64,000 bases of DNA from JARYGU01 sp033795365 (GCA_033795365.1 JARYGU010000009.1:62001-126000), one strand, 5' to 3'. Shown: positions 48,885 through 57,841, counted from the stretch's first letter. A program made the numbers and translations. The notes: generated by a model from the letters alone, not told the origin.

Positions 48885-49802
48885 TCAGCTCCTTCGGTTC
48901 GCGACGAAGTGGGCGGTTTCGACAAGGATGGCGGCTTTTTCGCCGAAAGGTGTGAGCAGCCCTTCGGCTTCCGCAACGAGGTCTTTGAGGCGGCGCTCTG
49001 CCCATTCCTGGCCGTGCAGTGCGACGAGCGTTCCCTTGCCGCGGGCTGCATCCTTCCCGGTTGCCTTGCCCATGGTGCGGCTGTCCGCCGTCAGATCCAG
49101 CAGATCGTCGGCGAGCTGGAATGCCAGTCCGATCGTCTCTCCGTAACGGCGGAGGGACCGCCGAACGTCGTCCCCGGCACCCGAAAGAATACCGCCGGCC
49201 TCGCAAGCGTAGCGAATGAGCGCCCCGGTCTTCATCGCCTGCAATTGAACGATGCCCGCCTCATCGGGAGCATTCCCCTCGGCTGCGAGATCGAGGGCCT
49301 GTCCGCCTGCCATGCCGCCGACCCCGGCTGCACGCGCCAAGGCAAGCACGAGCTCGATCTTGATCCGGTCGGAAAGCCGGGTTTCGGTCGCTGCGACGAT
49401 GTCGAAGGCAAAGGTCAAGAGGCTGTCCCCGGCAAGAATCGCCGCGGCCTCGTCGAAGGCGACGTGAACGGTCGGCTGGCCGCGACGCAGGTCGTCGTCG
49501 TCCATCGCCGGCAGATCGTCGTGAACGAGCGAATAGCAATGGATGCATTCAAGGGCGGCGCCGATCCGCAAGGCGGCTTCCCGGTTCTCGGGCCCGAAAA
49601 GCGCCGCCGTCTCGACGACGAGGAAAGGCCGAAGACGCTTCCCGCCGTTCAATACGCCATGGCGCATTGCCGCAAGCAGCCGATCGGGACGCACGACTTC
49701 GCCGGGCTGCACGTCGGGCGAAAGCAATACCGTCAGCAGGGCCTCTACCGCATCGGCATTCGTTTTCAGGCGTTTCCGGAACTCTTCGGATCGTACGGTC
49801 AT
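48885..49802 (-). CDS. ispA: Farnesyl diphosphate synthase (polyprenyl synthetase)
   Basis: It condenses IPP with DMAPP and GPP to FPP for quinones and lipid carriers. The 305-residue product has GGKRLRPFLVVE, the first Asp-rich motif in HDDLPAMDDDDLRRG, GGQALDL, KTGALI, and the second Asp-rich motif QLADDLLDLTAD. The two extra residues in the first motif (DDxxxxD) are typical of the short-chain IspA group. The start is ATG 49802; in-frame ATGs upstream are less likely. It is divergent from mtgA and lies directly before hisC. Confidence 0.9.
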   Translation of the reverse strand: MTVRSEEFRKRLKTNADAVEALLTVLLSPDVQPGEVVRPDRLLAAMRHGVLNGGKRLRPFLVVETAALFGPENREAALRIGAALECIHCYSLVHDDLPAMDDDDLRRGQPTVHVAFDEAAAILAGDSLLTFAFDIVAATETRLSDRIKIELVLALARAAGVGGMAGGQALDLAAEGNAPDEAGIVQLQAMKTGALIRYACEAGGILSGAGDDVRRSLRRYGETIGLAFQLADDLLDLTADSRTMGKATGKDAARGKGTLVALHGQEWAERRLKDLVAEAEGLLTPFGEKAAILVETAHFVANRRS

Positions 49803-50003
49803 CGCGGCTCTTTGGCATGGCGCAGTGTCCATGGCAACGGCGAAAAAACATGGCGGAGAAGTAAAGAATGCGTGTGCGCACTGGCAAAGCGCTGTGGGTG
49901 GCGATATGAAACTGCGGGATGCAAGAAGAACGGGCACCGGCTATTGGAGATCGTACCGGAAACACGCGCGGACACGGAGTTGCCGGCCAGTGAGGGCGAG
50001 GGG

Positions 50004-50690
50004 GTGAGCAGGCGGCTGCGTCGGATATGGAGACGGCTGGCGCTCGCCGTGCTGGCCGTTCTTGCCCTGCCCTATGTGTTGATCCTTCTTTACGCCGTGG
50101 ACTTCGTCCGGCCCGTTTCGACGCTGATGCTGAGCGATCTCGTCCTGCTGCGAGGTTATGACCGGCAATGGGTCGAGTTCGACGATATAGCGCCCGTGCT
50201 GGTGCAATCCGTGATGATGTCCGAGGACGGGCAGTTCTGCATGCATGACGGTGTAGACTGGGGCGAACTGCGGGCTGTCGTCAACGACGCACTCGGTGGG
50301 GACTCCACCCGCGGTGCAAGTACCATCCCGATGCAGACGGCGAAGAACCTCTTTCTCTGGAATGGCCGTTCCTTCGTGCGCAAGGCGATGGAGCTTCCTC
50401 TTGCGCTTACGGCGGATTTCGTCTGGAGTAAGAGACGCCTCATGGAGATCTATCTCAATATCGCCGAATGGGGGCCGGGAATCTATGGCGTTGAAGCGGC
50501 GGCGCAGCATCATTTCAAGGTTTCCGCTGCCGGCCTTTCCCGCAGACAGGCAGCGCTTCTTGCTGTTTCCCTTCCCAATCCGATCGAGCGCAATGCCGGA
50601 AAACCGGGTCCTGGGCTAAGAAGGCTCGCCTCGCTGATCGAGCGGCGCGCCCGCGGCTCCGGCGACTATATCAAGTGTCTTTATGAATAA
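50004..50690 (+). CDS. mtgA: Monofunctional peptidoglycan glycosyltransferase MtgA
   Basis: MtgA polymerises lipid II into glycan strands at the inner membrane. The 228-residue product has one N-terminal membrane segment (LALAVLAVLALPYVLILLYA) and the GT51 domain: SVMMSEDGQFCMHDGVDW (catalytic Glu in the EDxxF motif), GASTIPMQTAKNLFL, RKAMELPLA, and KRRLMEIYLNIAEWGPGIYG. I take GTG 50004 with AGGGCGAGG upstream as the start; the frame is open far upstream, but antisense to ispA. There is no transpeptidase domain. Confidence 0.92.
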   Translation: MSRRLRRIWRRLALAVLAVLALPYVLILLYAVDFVRPVSTLMLSDLVLLRGYDRQWVEFDDIAPVLVQSVMMSEDGQFCMHDGVDWGELRAVVNDALGGDSTRGASTIPMQTAKNLFLWNGRSFVRKAMELPLALTADFVWSKRRLMEIYLNIAEWGPGIYGVEAAAQHHFKVSAAGLSRRQAALLAVSLPNPIERNAGKPGPGLRRLASLIERRARGSGDYIKCLYE

Positions 50691-50766
50691 GGTCAGGGCT
50701 TTTCATTGGTCCCGACGCGGGCGACGATGTAGCGTCCGGCCGGGGCTTGAACTTATGGAGGCGCCG

Positions 50767-51414
50767 GTGGCCGATCTCGTGCTCTATGTCGGAAACAAGA
50801 ACTATTCTTCCTGGTCGTTTCGTCCATGGATCGCCATGGAGGCCGCGGGCATTCCCTTTAGCGATGAGGTGATCCCCTTCGATTTTCCCGCGGGAAATCC
50901 GCAATTCCGCAAGTTCTCACCGACGGGGCGCGTCCCGGTGCTCCACCATGGGGAGATTCGGGTATGGGAATCTCTAGCGATCATCGAATATGTCGCCGAG
51001 CTTTTCCCAGAAGCCCATATCTGGCCGGAAGATCGGCGGATGCGGGCTTGGGCACGGTCGGTTTCCATGGAAATGCTGTCCGGTTTTCACTCGCTTCGAG
51101 GTGCGTGTCCGATGAATATCCGCCGAGAGCGGCGTGCAATCGACCTGCCGAACGGCGTCATGGATGATGTTGCCCGCATTGAAACCATCTGGAGGGAGGC
51201 GCTGGAAAGCTCCGGCGGGCCATTTCTGTTCGGACGCTTTTGTGCTGCGGATGCGATGTTTGCGCCCGTGGTCAACCGCCTCGACGTCTACATGCTGACG
51301 CAGGACAAGGGAACGCTCGGCTATATGGAACAGGTAAAGGCGCATCCGGCCTGGCGGAAATGGCAGGGGGCTGCTCTGGCGGAACCGTGGATCGTTCCAG
51401 AGGACGAAGCCTGA
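50767..51414 (+). CDS. Glutathione S-transferase family protein
   Basis: The 215-residue product has a thioredoxin-like N-domain (LVLYVGNKNYSSWSFRPWIAMEAAGIPF, with Ser in the active-site NYSSWS, then SPTGRVPVLHHGEIRVWESLAI) and a helical C-domain with FLFGRFCAADAMFAPVVNRL. This is the Ser-type GST group common in alphaproteobacteria. I choose GTG 50767, since GGAGG lies 5 bases before it; ATG 50755 is possible. Its substrate is unknown. Confidence 0.9.
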   Translation: MADLVLYVGNKNYSSWSFRPWIAMEAAGIPFSDEVIPFDFPAGNPQFRKFSPTGRVPVLHHGEIRVWESLAIIEYVAELFPEAHIWPEDRRMRAWARSVSMEMLSGFHSLRGACPMNIRRERRAIDLPNGVMDDVARIETIWREALESSGGPFLFGRFCAADAMFAPVVNRLDVYMLTQDKGTLGYMEQVKAHPAWRKWQGAALAEPWIVPEDEA

Positions 51415-51575
51415 GCCCTGCGCGACGAGCCTGAATCGAAAAAATCGGTGCAGGGACTGGTCAAGCCGGGTTTTGCCATGTATAAGCCCGCCAAATTTCC
51501 GAGATAGATACATGTCTTTTTCGGCCATCTCCCTGGCTGAGGAACATGTTTTGCCCCGTCAAGTGGAGTAGTGAA

Positions 51576-51761
51576 ATGGCTGTACCGAAAAGAAAAACGA
51601 GCCCGTCCAAGCGCGGCATGCGCCGCTCCGCCGACGCCCTGAAGGCTCCGAGCTACATCGAAGACAAGAACTCCGGCGAACTGCGCCGCCCGCACCATAT
51701 CGATCTGAAGACCGGCATGTATCGCGGCCGTCAGGTGCTGACGCCGAAGGAAAGCGCGTAA
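51576..51761 (+). CDS. rpmF: 50S ribosomal protein L32
   Basis: The 61-residue product reads MAVPKRKTSPSKRGMRRSAD, then the family end KTGMYRGRQVL. This is the Cys-free type of L32, so it does not bind zinc. The start is ATG 51576 with TGGAGTAG upstream. It is a single gene with its own strong terminator. Confidence 0.96.
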   Translation: MAVPKRKTSPSKRGMRRSADALKAPSYIEDKNSGELRRPHHIDLKTGMYRGRQVLTPKESA

Positions 51762-51788
51762 GCGTTTCCTTAAAACAATGGAATGACG

Positions 51789-51819
51789 AAGGGCCGGGTT
51801 TTCCCGGCCCTTTTCTTTT
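51789..51819 (+). terminator. Intrinsic terminator after rpmF
   Basis: AAGGGCCGGG pairs with CCCGGCCCTT around TTTT, followed by TTCTTTT. It lies 28 bp after the rpmF stop. Confidence 0.9.
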
Positions 51820-51881
51820 GATGTGGTCGGTTTTCTTGAACCGCGCGGCGAATCCCCTTCAAGGGATAGTCGCGGCAGCCT

Positions 51882-52457
51882 TCAACCGAGATTGTCGAGC
51901 TTCGTCTGGAGCGCGCGAAGCTGCTCCTTAAGCTCGTCGATGTCCTTCGCTTCCGCCTTCTTCGTCTCTTTCTGCGGGGCGCTCATGAAGGGGGAGAACA
52001 TCTGCATGGCCTGGTGAAACATCTCGGTGTTGCGCCGCACCTGCTCCTCGACGAGCTGGATCGGAATCTGCAGGTTCTTGCCAAGCGGCGTGTCGCCGAA
52101 TGCCTTGTTTATCTGCTCGCGCATCTGTGCCTGCTGCTGCGTGAAGGCCTGCATCGAGTGTTCGAGATAGCTCGGCACGACCATCTGCATCTGATCCCCG
52201 TAATAGGAGATGAGCTGGCGAAGGAAGGATATCGGCAGCAGCGTATTGCCGGTTTTGGATTCCTGCTCGAAGATGATCTGCGTCAATACGGAATGGGTGA
52301 TGTCGTCGCCGGATTTCGCATCCTGTACGGTGAAGTCCTCTCCCTTCTTCACCATCGCTGCGAGATCATCAAGCGTCACATAGGTGCTCGTCCCTGTATT
52401 GTAGAGACGCCGGTTGGCGTATTTCTTTATGACAATCTGACCGTCATTCTTGGCCAT
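51882..52457 (-). CDS. phaR: Polyhydroxyalkanoate synthesis repressor PhaR (AniA)
   Basis: The 191-residue regulator binds DNA and PHB granules and controls phasin and carbon flow. The N-terminal PHB/PHA accumulation regulator domain is IVIKKYANRRLYNTGTSTYVTLDDLAAMVKKGEDFTVQDAKSGDDIT, followed by SVLTQIIFEQE and LPISFLRQLISYYGDQMQMVVPSYLEHSM; the C-terminus is a coiled coil. The start is ATG 52457 with GGAG upstream. It is divergent from phaA-phaB. Confidence 0.94.
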   Translation of the reverse strand: MAKNDGQIVIKKYANRRLYNTGTSTYVTLDDLAAMVKKGEDFTVQDAKSGDDITHSVLTQIIFEQESKTGNTLLPISFLRQLISYYGDQMQMVVPSYLEHSMQAFTQQQAQMREQINKAFGDTPLGKNLQIPIQLVEEQVRRNTEMFHQAMQMFSPFMSAPQKETKKAEAKDIDELKEQLRALQTKLDNLG

Positions 52458-52775
52458 CTGGGTCTCCTCATCCCCGTGTTCCGTCATTCTTTTTTGGTCA
52501 CGACGAGTATCCGCAAAAAAATCCGTATGACAATCGAATTGTGCATTGCGGCGAGATGCGGAGAAAAACCTTTATATTGCGATGCAAAAACCTCGGCGGT
52601 GAAGCGAGAAATAAACTGCGATAGCCGTTTGACTCCTTTCGCGAGCTTTGCCAGTTTTGCCGAAAGAGAATTGCAAGCCGCTTCGTCATGCGAAGGTTCT
52701 GCAGTCCAGCCTGTGCGAAATGCCGGGAGGTTTCGGCGTCTTGCTGCAGGGCAACACATAACCGAGGAAGCAGTC
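52458..52775. other. phaR-phaA divergent control region
   Basis: This 318-bp gap holds two TTGC/GCAA palindromes: TTGC-GAT-GCAA (52577-52587) and TTGC-N6-GCAA (52741-52754), the latter some 22 bp before the phaA start, plus another TTGCAA at 52671. PhaR of other alphaproteobacteria binds sites of the type TGC-N3/4-GCA, so these are candidate operators. Reading frames crossing the gap have no start sites of note. Confidence 0.5.
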
Positions 52776-53957
52776 ATGAGCACGCCATCCATCGTCATTG
52801 CCAGCGCTGCGCGTACCGCCGTTGGTTCATTCAACGGCGCTTTTGCAAATATTCCGGCGCATGAACTCGGTGCGGCGGCAATCGTCGCCGCCCTGGAGCG
52901 CGCGGGCGTGAGTGCGGAGGAGGTGGACGAAGTCATACTCGGGCAGGTGCTGCCGGCCGGCGAAGGCCAGAATCCGGCTCGCCAGGCCGCGATGAAGGCT
53001 GGCGTGCCGAAGGAGAAGACTGCCTGGAGCATGAACCAGCTCTGCGGGTCCGGCCTGCGGGCGGTAGCGCTCGGCATGCAGCAGATATCGACGGGAGACG
53101 CCGATCTCATCGTGGCGGGCGGCATGGAATCCATGTCGATGGCGCCCCACTGCGCACATCTGCGCGGTGGGGTGAAGATGGGCGACTTCAATATGATCGA
53201 TACGATGATCAAGGACGGCCTGACGGATGCGTTCTACGGCTATCACATGGGTATCACCGCCGAAAACATCGCCAAGCAGTGGCAGCTTTCACGCGACGAG
53301 CAGGACGCCTTCGCCGTAGCCTCGCAGAACAAGGCCGAGGCGGCCCAGAAGGAAGGCCGTTTCAGGAACGAAATCGTGCCGTTCACCGTCAAAGGCAGGA
53401 AGGGCGATACGATCGTCGACAGCGACGAATATGTCCGCCACGGCGCGACGCTCGATGCGATGGCAAAGCTGCGGCCGGCTTTCGACAAGGAAGGCAGCGT
53501 CACAGCCGCCAATGCCTCCGGAATCAACGACGGCGCTGCTGCGGCACTGCTGATGAGCGAGAAGGAAGCCTCGCGTCGCGGCATTACGCCAATGGCACGC
53601 ATCGTCTCCTGGGCGACGGCCGGCGTCGATCCGCAAATCATGGGAACCGGGCCTATCCCGGCGTCACGCAAGGCTCTCGAAAAAGCGGGGTGGAGCGTCG
53701 GAGATCTGGACCTCGTCGAGGCGAACGAAGCGTTCGCGGCACAGGCCTGTGCCGTCAACAAGGATCTCGGCTGGGACCCGTCCATCGTAAACGTCAACGG
53801 CGGTGCGATCGCGATCGGCCATCCGATCGGGGCTTCGGGCGCCCGTATCCTCAACACGCTGCTTTTCGAAATGAAGCGGCGCAGCGTCTCCAAGGGTCTC
53901 GCCACCCTGTGTATCGGTGGCGGGATGGGCGTCGCCATGTGTGTCGAGCGCATGTAG
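52776..53957 (+). CDS. phaA: Acetyl-CoA acetyltransferase (beta-ketothiolase)
   Basis: PhaA joins two acetyl-CoA to acetoacetyl-CoA, the first step of PHB synthesis. The 393-residue thiolase has the nucleophile Cys90 (NQLCGSGLRA), GGMESMS, NGGAIAIGHPIGASGAR with His349, and the acid/base Cys379 in CIGGGMG. The start is ATG 52776, with GAGGAAG upstream. phaB follows after 110 bp. The PHB synthase gene phaC is not in this window. Confidence 0.96.
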   Translation: MSTPSIVIASAARTAVGSFNGAFANIPAHELGAAAIVAALERAGVSAEEVDEVILGQVLPAGEGQNPARQAAMKAGVPKEKTAWSMNQLCGSGLRAVALGMQQISTGDADLIVAGGMESMSMAPHCAHLRGGVKMGDFNMIDTMIKDGLTDAFYGYHMGITAENIAKQWQLSRDEQDAFAVASQNKAEAAQKEGRFRNEIVPFTVKGRKGDTIVDSDEYVRHGATLDAMAKLRPAFDKEGSVTAANASGINDGAAAALLMSEKEASRRGITPMARIVSWATAGVDPQIMGTGPIPASRKALEKAGWSVGDLDLVEANEAFAAQACAVNKDLGWDPSIVNVNGGAIAIGHPIGASGARILNTLLFEMKRRSVSKGLATLCIGGGMGVAMCVERM

Positions 53958-54067
53958 TTCGAGACGCACAGCTTGCCGGCGGTGCCACCGCCGGCCGCCT
54001 TCGACCGAAAAGGCCGGGGCTCTCCGGCCTCTCCGCACAACCATAACAATCCAGGGGAGTGAAGGAC

Positions 54068-54793
54068 ATGAGCAGGGTGGCGTTGGTCACGGGGGGAACC
54101 CGAGGTATCGGAGCGGCGATTTCCATTGCGTTGAAGGCTGCAGGCTACAAGGTTGCCGCAAACTTTGCCGGCAATGAGGAAGCTGCGGATGCTTTCCGGG
54201 CGGAGACCGGCATTCCGGCATACAGATGGGACGTCTCGAACTACGAAGCCTGCGTAGAGGGCATTGCCCGGGTCGAGGCGGAGATCGGCCCCATCGATAT
54301 CCTGGTCAACAATGCCGGGATCACCCGCGACGCCATGTTTCACAAGATGACGCCGGAACAATGGGGGGCGGTCGTCAATACCAACCTCACCGGTCTCTTC
54401 AATATGACCCATCCCGTCTGGAGCGGCATGCGTGATCGCGGCTTCGGCCGCGTCATCAATATTTCCTCGATCAATGGCCAGAAAGGCCAGATGGGGCAGG
54501 TGAACTATTCCGCCGCGAAAGCCGGCGATCTCGGCTTCACCAAGGCGCTCGCGCTGGAGGGAGCAGCCAAGGGCATCACCGTCAACGCAATATGTCCGGG
54601 CTATATCGGGACGGAGATGGTTAGGGCGATACCGGAAAAAGTCCTGAACGAACGTATTATCCCGCAGATCCCGGTAGGCCGTCTCGGCGAACCCGAGGAA
54701 ATAGCGCGCTGCGTGGTCTTTCTCGCCTCCGACGATGCCGGCTTCATCACCGGCTCGACATTGTCGGCGAATGGCGGGCAATTCGTCGTATAG
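54068..54793 (+). CDS. phaB: Acetoacetyl-CoA reductase
   Basis: PhaB reduces acetoacetyl-CoA with NADPH to (R)-3-hydroxybutyryl-CoA. The 241-residue SDR enzyme has the cofactor loop TGGTRGIG (8-15), NNAG (81-84), and the catalytic Ser134, Tyr147 and Lys151. Its INGQKGQMGQVNYSAAKAG stretch is typical of PhaB. The start is ATG 54068, with GGGGAG and AAGG upstream. It forms an operon with phaA. Confidence 0.95.
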   Translation: MSRVALVTGGTRGIGAAISIALKAAGYKVAANFAGNEEAADAFRAETGIPAYRWDVSNYEACVEGIARVEAEIGPIDILVNNAGITRDAMFHKMTPEQWGAVVNTNLTGLFNMTHPVWSGMRDRGFGRVINISSINGQKGQMGQVNYSAAKAGDLGFTKALALEGAAKGITVNAICPGYIGTEMVRAIPEKVLNERIIPQIPVGRLGEPEEIARCVVFLASDDAGFITGSTLSANGGQFVV

Positions 54794-55111
54794 AGCAACG
54801 CGCGGAAGAGGGCGTAATCGCGTCTCCAAAAGTTAACGCCTCCGCCGGGGAGTTAGCCGGAAGGCGGCGCGGTTTTTCGCGGGTTCCTAGGGTTAATTGC
54901 TTGTAATGGCGCAATATATTGTGGCGAACAAAGCGGGAAACCCGTCTTGTAAGCGATTCGTCTCCGGTTCGTTCCGGCTTTGATCGAAACGTTAACGCCG
55001 CGAGACCGCGAGCTTGCGCGAAAAGGTTTCCCGAACGGCAAGAGTTGATCCATGTCCGGCCGATACCCATATCGATTGCGCGTTCCGGATGGAGCGGGCC
55101 TATGGGAGTAA
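54794..55111. other. Gap after phaB with GTTAACGCC motifs and repeat copy 2
   Basis: No gene is recognised here. GTTAACGCC occurs twice (54832-54840, 54990-54998); the same motif is found at 63415-63423. Copy 2 of the 50-bp intergenic element lies on the minus strand at 54926-54975. The segment 54890-54935 is AT-rich. It may hold the promoter of the YkvA-type gene. Confidence 0.45.
54926..54975 (-). repeat. Intergenic 50-bp element, copy 2
   Basis: Read on the minus strand, the first 24 bases differ from copy 1 (37176-37199) at one position, and TTTGTTC follows after the same 19-base interval. In this copy the middle can form CGGG-TTT-CCCG. Only one of the four GANTC motifs of copy 1 is kept. 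Confidence 0.6.
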
Positions 55112-55498
55112 ATGATGGATGACGTTAAGATCGGCGAAATCCTGCTGCCTGGTGATGAAGCCGAGCAGGAAAAACAGCGCCAGCGTATCAAGCGGCGGTT
55201 CTGGCCGGTGCTGAAGCGCGCCATTCGGCAGATACCGTTCGGCCGGGATCTGGTGGCGGCATATTATTGCGCCCTGGATCCGCAGACGCCTACTCGCGTG
55301 CGGGGAATACTGCTTGCCGCGCTCGCCTACTTCGTGTTGCCGCTCGATGGCATTCCGGACTTTTTTGCGCTCGTAGGTTTTTCCGACGATATAGCCGTCC
55401 TGACGGCTGCCTTCGCGGCGATCCGCGGCCATATTAAACCCTATCATTATGACGTAGCCGATCAGGCCTTGCGTGAAGAGGTTGCGGCGACAGAATAG
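55112..55498 (+). CDS. YkvA/DUF1232-family small membrane protein
   Basis: The 128-residue protein has the DUF1232 core: AYYCALDPQTPTRVRGILLAALAYFVLPLDGIPDFFALVGFSDDIAVL, with one clear hydrophobic stretch and the family motif Y-LPLDGIPD. The function of this family is not known. The start is the first of two ATGs at 55112 with GGGAG upstream. It stands alone after the pha genes. Confidence 0.85.
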   Translation: MMDDVKIGEILLPGDEAEQEKQRQRIKRRFWPVLKRAIRQIPFGRDLVAAYYCALDPQTPTRVRGILLAALAYFVLPLDGIPDFFALVGFSDDIAVLTAAFAAIRGHIKPYHYDVADQALREEVAATE

Positions 55499-55835
55499 GT
55501 ATCTGCCGCCTTCACACGGTTGTGACCGGGTTCATTGCCGCAGGTCCGGTGGCGGTTACAACGCTTTGGCGAGGCGTCAAACTCTTGCCTGAATCTTTGT
55601 GGCATAGAATTGCCCGACGGGCTTCACCTCCACAAAAAATGGAAGGAGCGCCCGCCTTTCATCAGGCGGCGGATTTGCACGGTATATTGCACCATTGCAG
55701 GTCAGGCCCGCCATCAATGATCATCCGTTGACGGTTTGGTAACCTGAATTAAGTCAAAATAAATCAAATCATGATCATGCGTGCCCGGCTCAACACCGTA
55801 CGGGCGTTGATTGGCAAGACAACCGGCAGGAAAAC
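55499..55835. other. Gap upstream of ialB
   Basis: No gene is visible. TTGCAC occurs twice 12 bp apart (55675-55680, 55687-55692), followed by ATTGCAG at 55694-55700. An AT-rich stretch (55745-55775) probably contains the ialB promoter. Confidence 0.4.
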
Positions 55836-56339
55836 ATGTTCGCAAGAAAGCTCGCAACCGCACTCATCCTTGTCATGGCAACGGCTGGCATTGCGTCGGC
55901 GCAGTCGCCGACGCGTATCCAGCAATTCAACGCCTGGGGCGCCTATTCCTATCAGGCAGGCGGCGGCAAGGTCTGCTACGTCCTTTCCGTGCCTAAGGAA
56001 AAGAGCCCTGCCAATGTCGATCATGGCGATATCTTCTTCCTCGTGTCGCAACGCCCGGGGCAGAATATCAGTTACGAGCCGCAGGCGATGATGGGCTATC
56101 CTCTGCAGGAGAACTCCAAGGTCAACGTCACCATCGACGGACGCAATTTCGTGATGTTCACCAAGGGTAACTCCGCCTGGGTCGAGAATGCGGCGGAAGA
56201 GCCGGCGCTTGTGGCGGCAATGCGGTCCGGACGCGACATGTCCGTGAAGGCAACTTCGCGCCGTGGAACCGGGACGACCTATTCCTACTCGCTTTCCGGC
56301 ATTTCGGCAGCACTGAAGCAGATCGAAAGCTGCAAATAG
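55836..56339 (+). CDS. Invasion-associated locus B (IalB) family protein
   Basis: The 167-residue product has a Sec signal (MFARKLATALILVMATAG, cleaved after ASA) and an IalB domain: FNAWGAYSYQAGGGKVCYVLSVPKEKSPANVDHGDIFFLVSQRP, with conserved Cys residues. IalB-type proteins are widespread periplasmic proteins in alphaproteobacteria; a role in invasion is known only in Bartonella. The start is ATG 55836 behind CAGGAAAAC. It has its own terminator. Confidence 0.9.
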   Translation: MFARKLATALILVMATAGIASAQSPTRIQQFNAWGAYSYQAGGGKVCYVLSVPKEKSPANVDHGDIFFLVSQRPGQNISYEPQAMMGYPLQENSKVNVTIDGRNFVMFTKGNSAWVENAAEEPALVAAMRSGRDMSVKATSRRGTGTTYSYSLSGISAALKQIESCK

Positions 56340-56363
56340 CCGGGGAGTAGAATACGACATCCG

Positions 56364-56391
56364 AAGGGCCGGTTTCGCACCGGCCCTTTTT
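56364..56391 (+). terminator. Intrinsic terminator after the ialB-type gene
   Basis: AAGGGCCGGT pairs with ACCGGCCCTT around TTCGC, then a run of Ts. It starts 25 bp after the stop codon. Confidence 0.9.
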
Positions 56392-56596
56392 CGTTGGTGT
56401 CTTTGCTGCAACGGCTGGCGGAGAGGGCGACGAAATTCCAGACAGGTGACTTTGCGCGAAAACAATGCTAAGGGCCGCCCAAATGGAGCCGCCCGGAAGA
56501 ACCGGTGCATCGAGGCTCGAATTTTCAGAGACAATGAACGGCCGGCGCGGGAGTGAACTTCGCGATGCCTGGGCCGTGCCGCAACAGGAAGCTCGC

Positions 56597-57841
56597 ATGG
56601 CAACCCTGGATATTGTGAATACGGCTGAAACGAGCGCGAAGGCGCCGATGATACGCAAGACGCTGCTCAGCGAAAAACCGTCTCTCATCGGCCTTGCGCG
56701 CGAGGATATGGCAAGGGCGCTAAGCGAAAAGGGCGTTCCCGAACGGCAGGTGAAAATGCGGGTCAGCCAACTCTGGCACTGGCTCTATGTACGCGGCGTC
56801 TCCGACTTCGACCATATGACGAATGTCTCCAAGGATATGCGCGAGATGCTCAAGGAGCATTTCACGATCGCGCGGCCGGAGGTCGTCGAGGAACAGGTCT
56901 CCGCCGACGGCACGCGCAAGTGGTTGCTGCGTTTCCCCGCGCGGGGCGCCGGTCGCCCGGTCGAGGTGGAAACGGTCTATATTCCCGAGGAGGGACGCGG
57001 CACGCTCTGCATTTCCAGCCAGGTCGGTTGCACGCTCACCTGTTCCTTCTGTCACACCGGTACCCAGAAACTGGTGCGCAATCTGACCTCTGAGGAGATT
57101 CTATCGCAGCTTCTTCTGGCGCGGGACCGCTTGGGCGACTTTCCGGATCGCGAAACCCCCGCCGGTGCGATCGTCCCGTCCGACGGGCGCAAGGTTTCCA
57201 ACATCGTCATGATGGGTATGGGCGAGCCGCTCTATAATTTCGAGAACGTGAAGAGCGCACTGTTGATCGCGACGGACGGTGACGGGCTTTCGCTTTCAAA
57301 ACGCCGTGTCACGCTCTCCACGTCCGGAATCGTGCCGGAGATCTACAGGACCGGAGAGGAAATCGGCGTCATGCTGGCGATCTCGCTGCATGCGGTGCGC
57401 GACGACCTGCGCGACATGCTGGTGCCGATCAACAAGAAATATCCGCTGAAGCAGTTGCTGGACGCCTGCCGGGCCTATCCGAGCCTATCGAATGCCCGGC
57501 GCATCACCTTCGAATATGTGATGCTGAAGGATGTCAACGACAGCCTCGAAGACGCCAAGCTTCTGATCCAGCTCCTGAGGGGCATTCCGGCCAAGATCAA
57601 TCTTATCCCGTTCAATCCGTGGCCGGGTACCAACTACCAGTGTTCGGAGTGGGAGCAGATCGAGAAGTTTGCCGATTTCATCAATCAGGCAGGCTATGCC
57701 TCCCCGATCCGCACGCCGCGCGGCCGTGACATCCTCGCGGCATGCGGTCAGCTGAAATCCGAATCCGAGCGCATGCGCAAGGTCGACCGCATGGCCTTCG
57801 AGGCAATGATGATCGCCGGCCATGGCGAGGATGAAGAATAA
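56597..57841 (+). CDS. rlmN: 23S rRNA/tRNA adenine-C2 methyltransferase RlmN
   Basis: RlmN makes m2A2503 in 23S rRNA and m2A37 in tRNAs by radical SAM chemistry. The 414-residue product has QLWHWLYVRGV, the SAM cluster CTLTCSFC (CxxxCxxC), GMGEPLYNF, LSTSGIVP, SLHAVRDDLRD, and the C-terminal Cys in ILAACGQL that takes part in catalysis. The start is ATG 56597 with AGGAAG upstream; 44 further in-frame codons are less likely to be translated. Confidence 0.95.
   Translation: MATLDIVNTAETSAKAPMIRKTLLSEKPSLIGLAREDMARALSEKGVPERQVKMRVSQLWHWLYVRGVSDFDHMTNVSKDMREMLKEHFTIARPEVVEEQVSADGTRKWLLRFPARGAGRPVEVETVYIPEEGRGTLCISSQVGCTLTCSFCHTGTQKLVRNLTSEEILSQLLLARDRLGDFPDRETPAGAIVPSDGRKVSNIVMMGMGEPLYNFENVKSALLIATDGDGLSLSKRRVTLSTSGIVPEIYRTGEEIGVMLAISLHAVRDDLRDMLVPINKKYPLKQLLDACRAYPSLSNARRITFEYVMLKDVNDSLEDAKLLIQLLRGIPAKINLIPFNPWPGTNYQCSEWEQIEKFADFINQAGYASPIRTPRGRDILAACGQLKSESERMRKVDRMAFEAMMIAGHGEDEE

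Noticed and set aside
49020..50003. Upstream open frame of mtgA
   Set aside because: It is antisense to ispA; the GTG start at 50004 gives the normal MtgA length.
53243..54829. 528-codon minus-strand frame over phaA-phaB
   Set aside because: It is antisense to two enzymes with intact catalytic residues and has no domain of its own.
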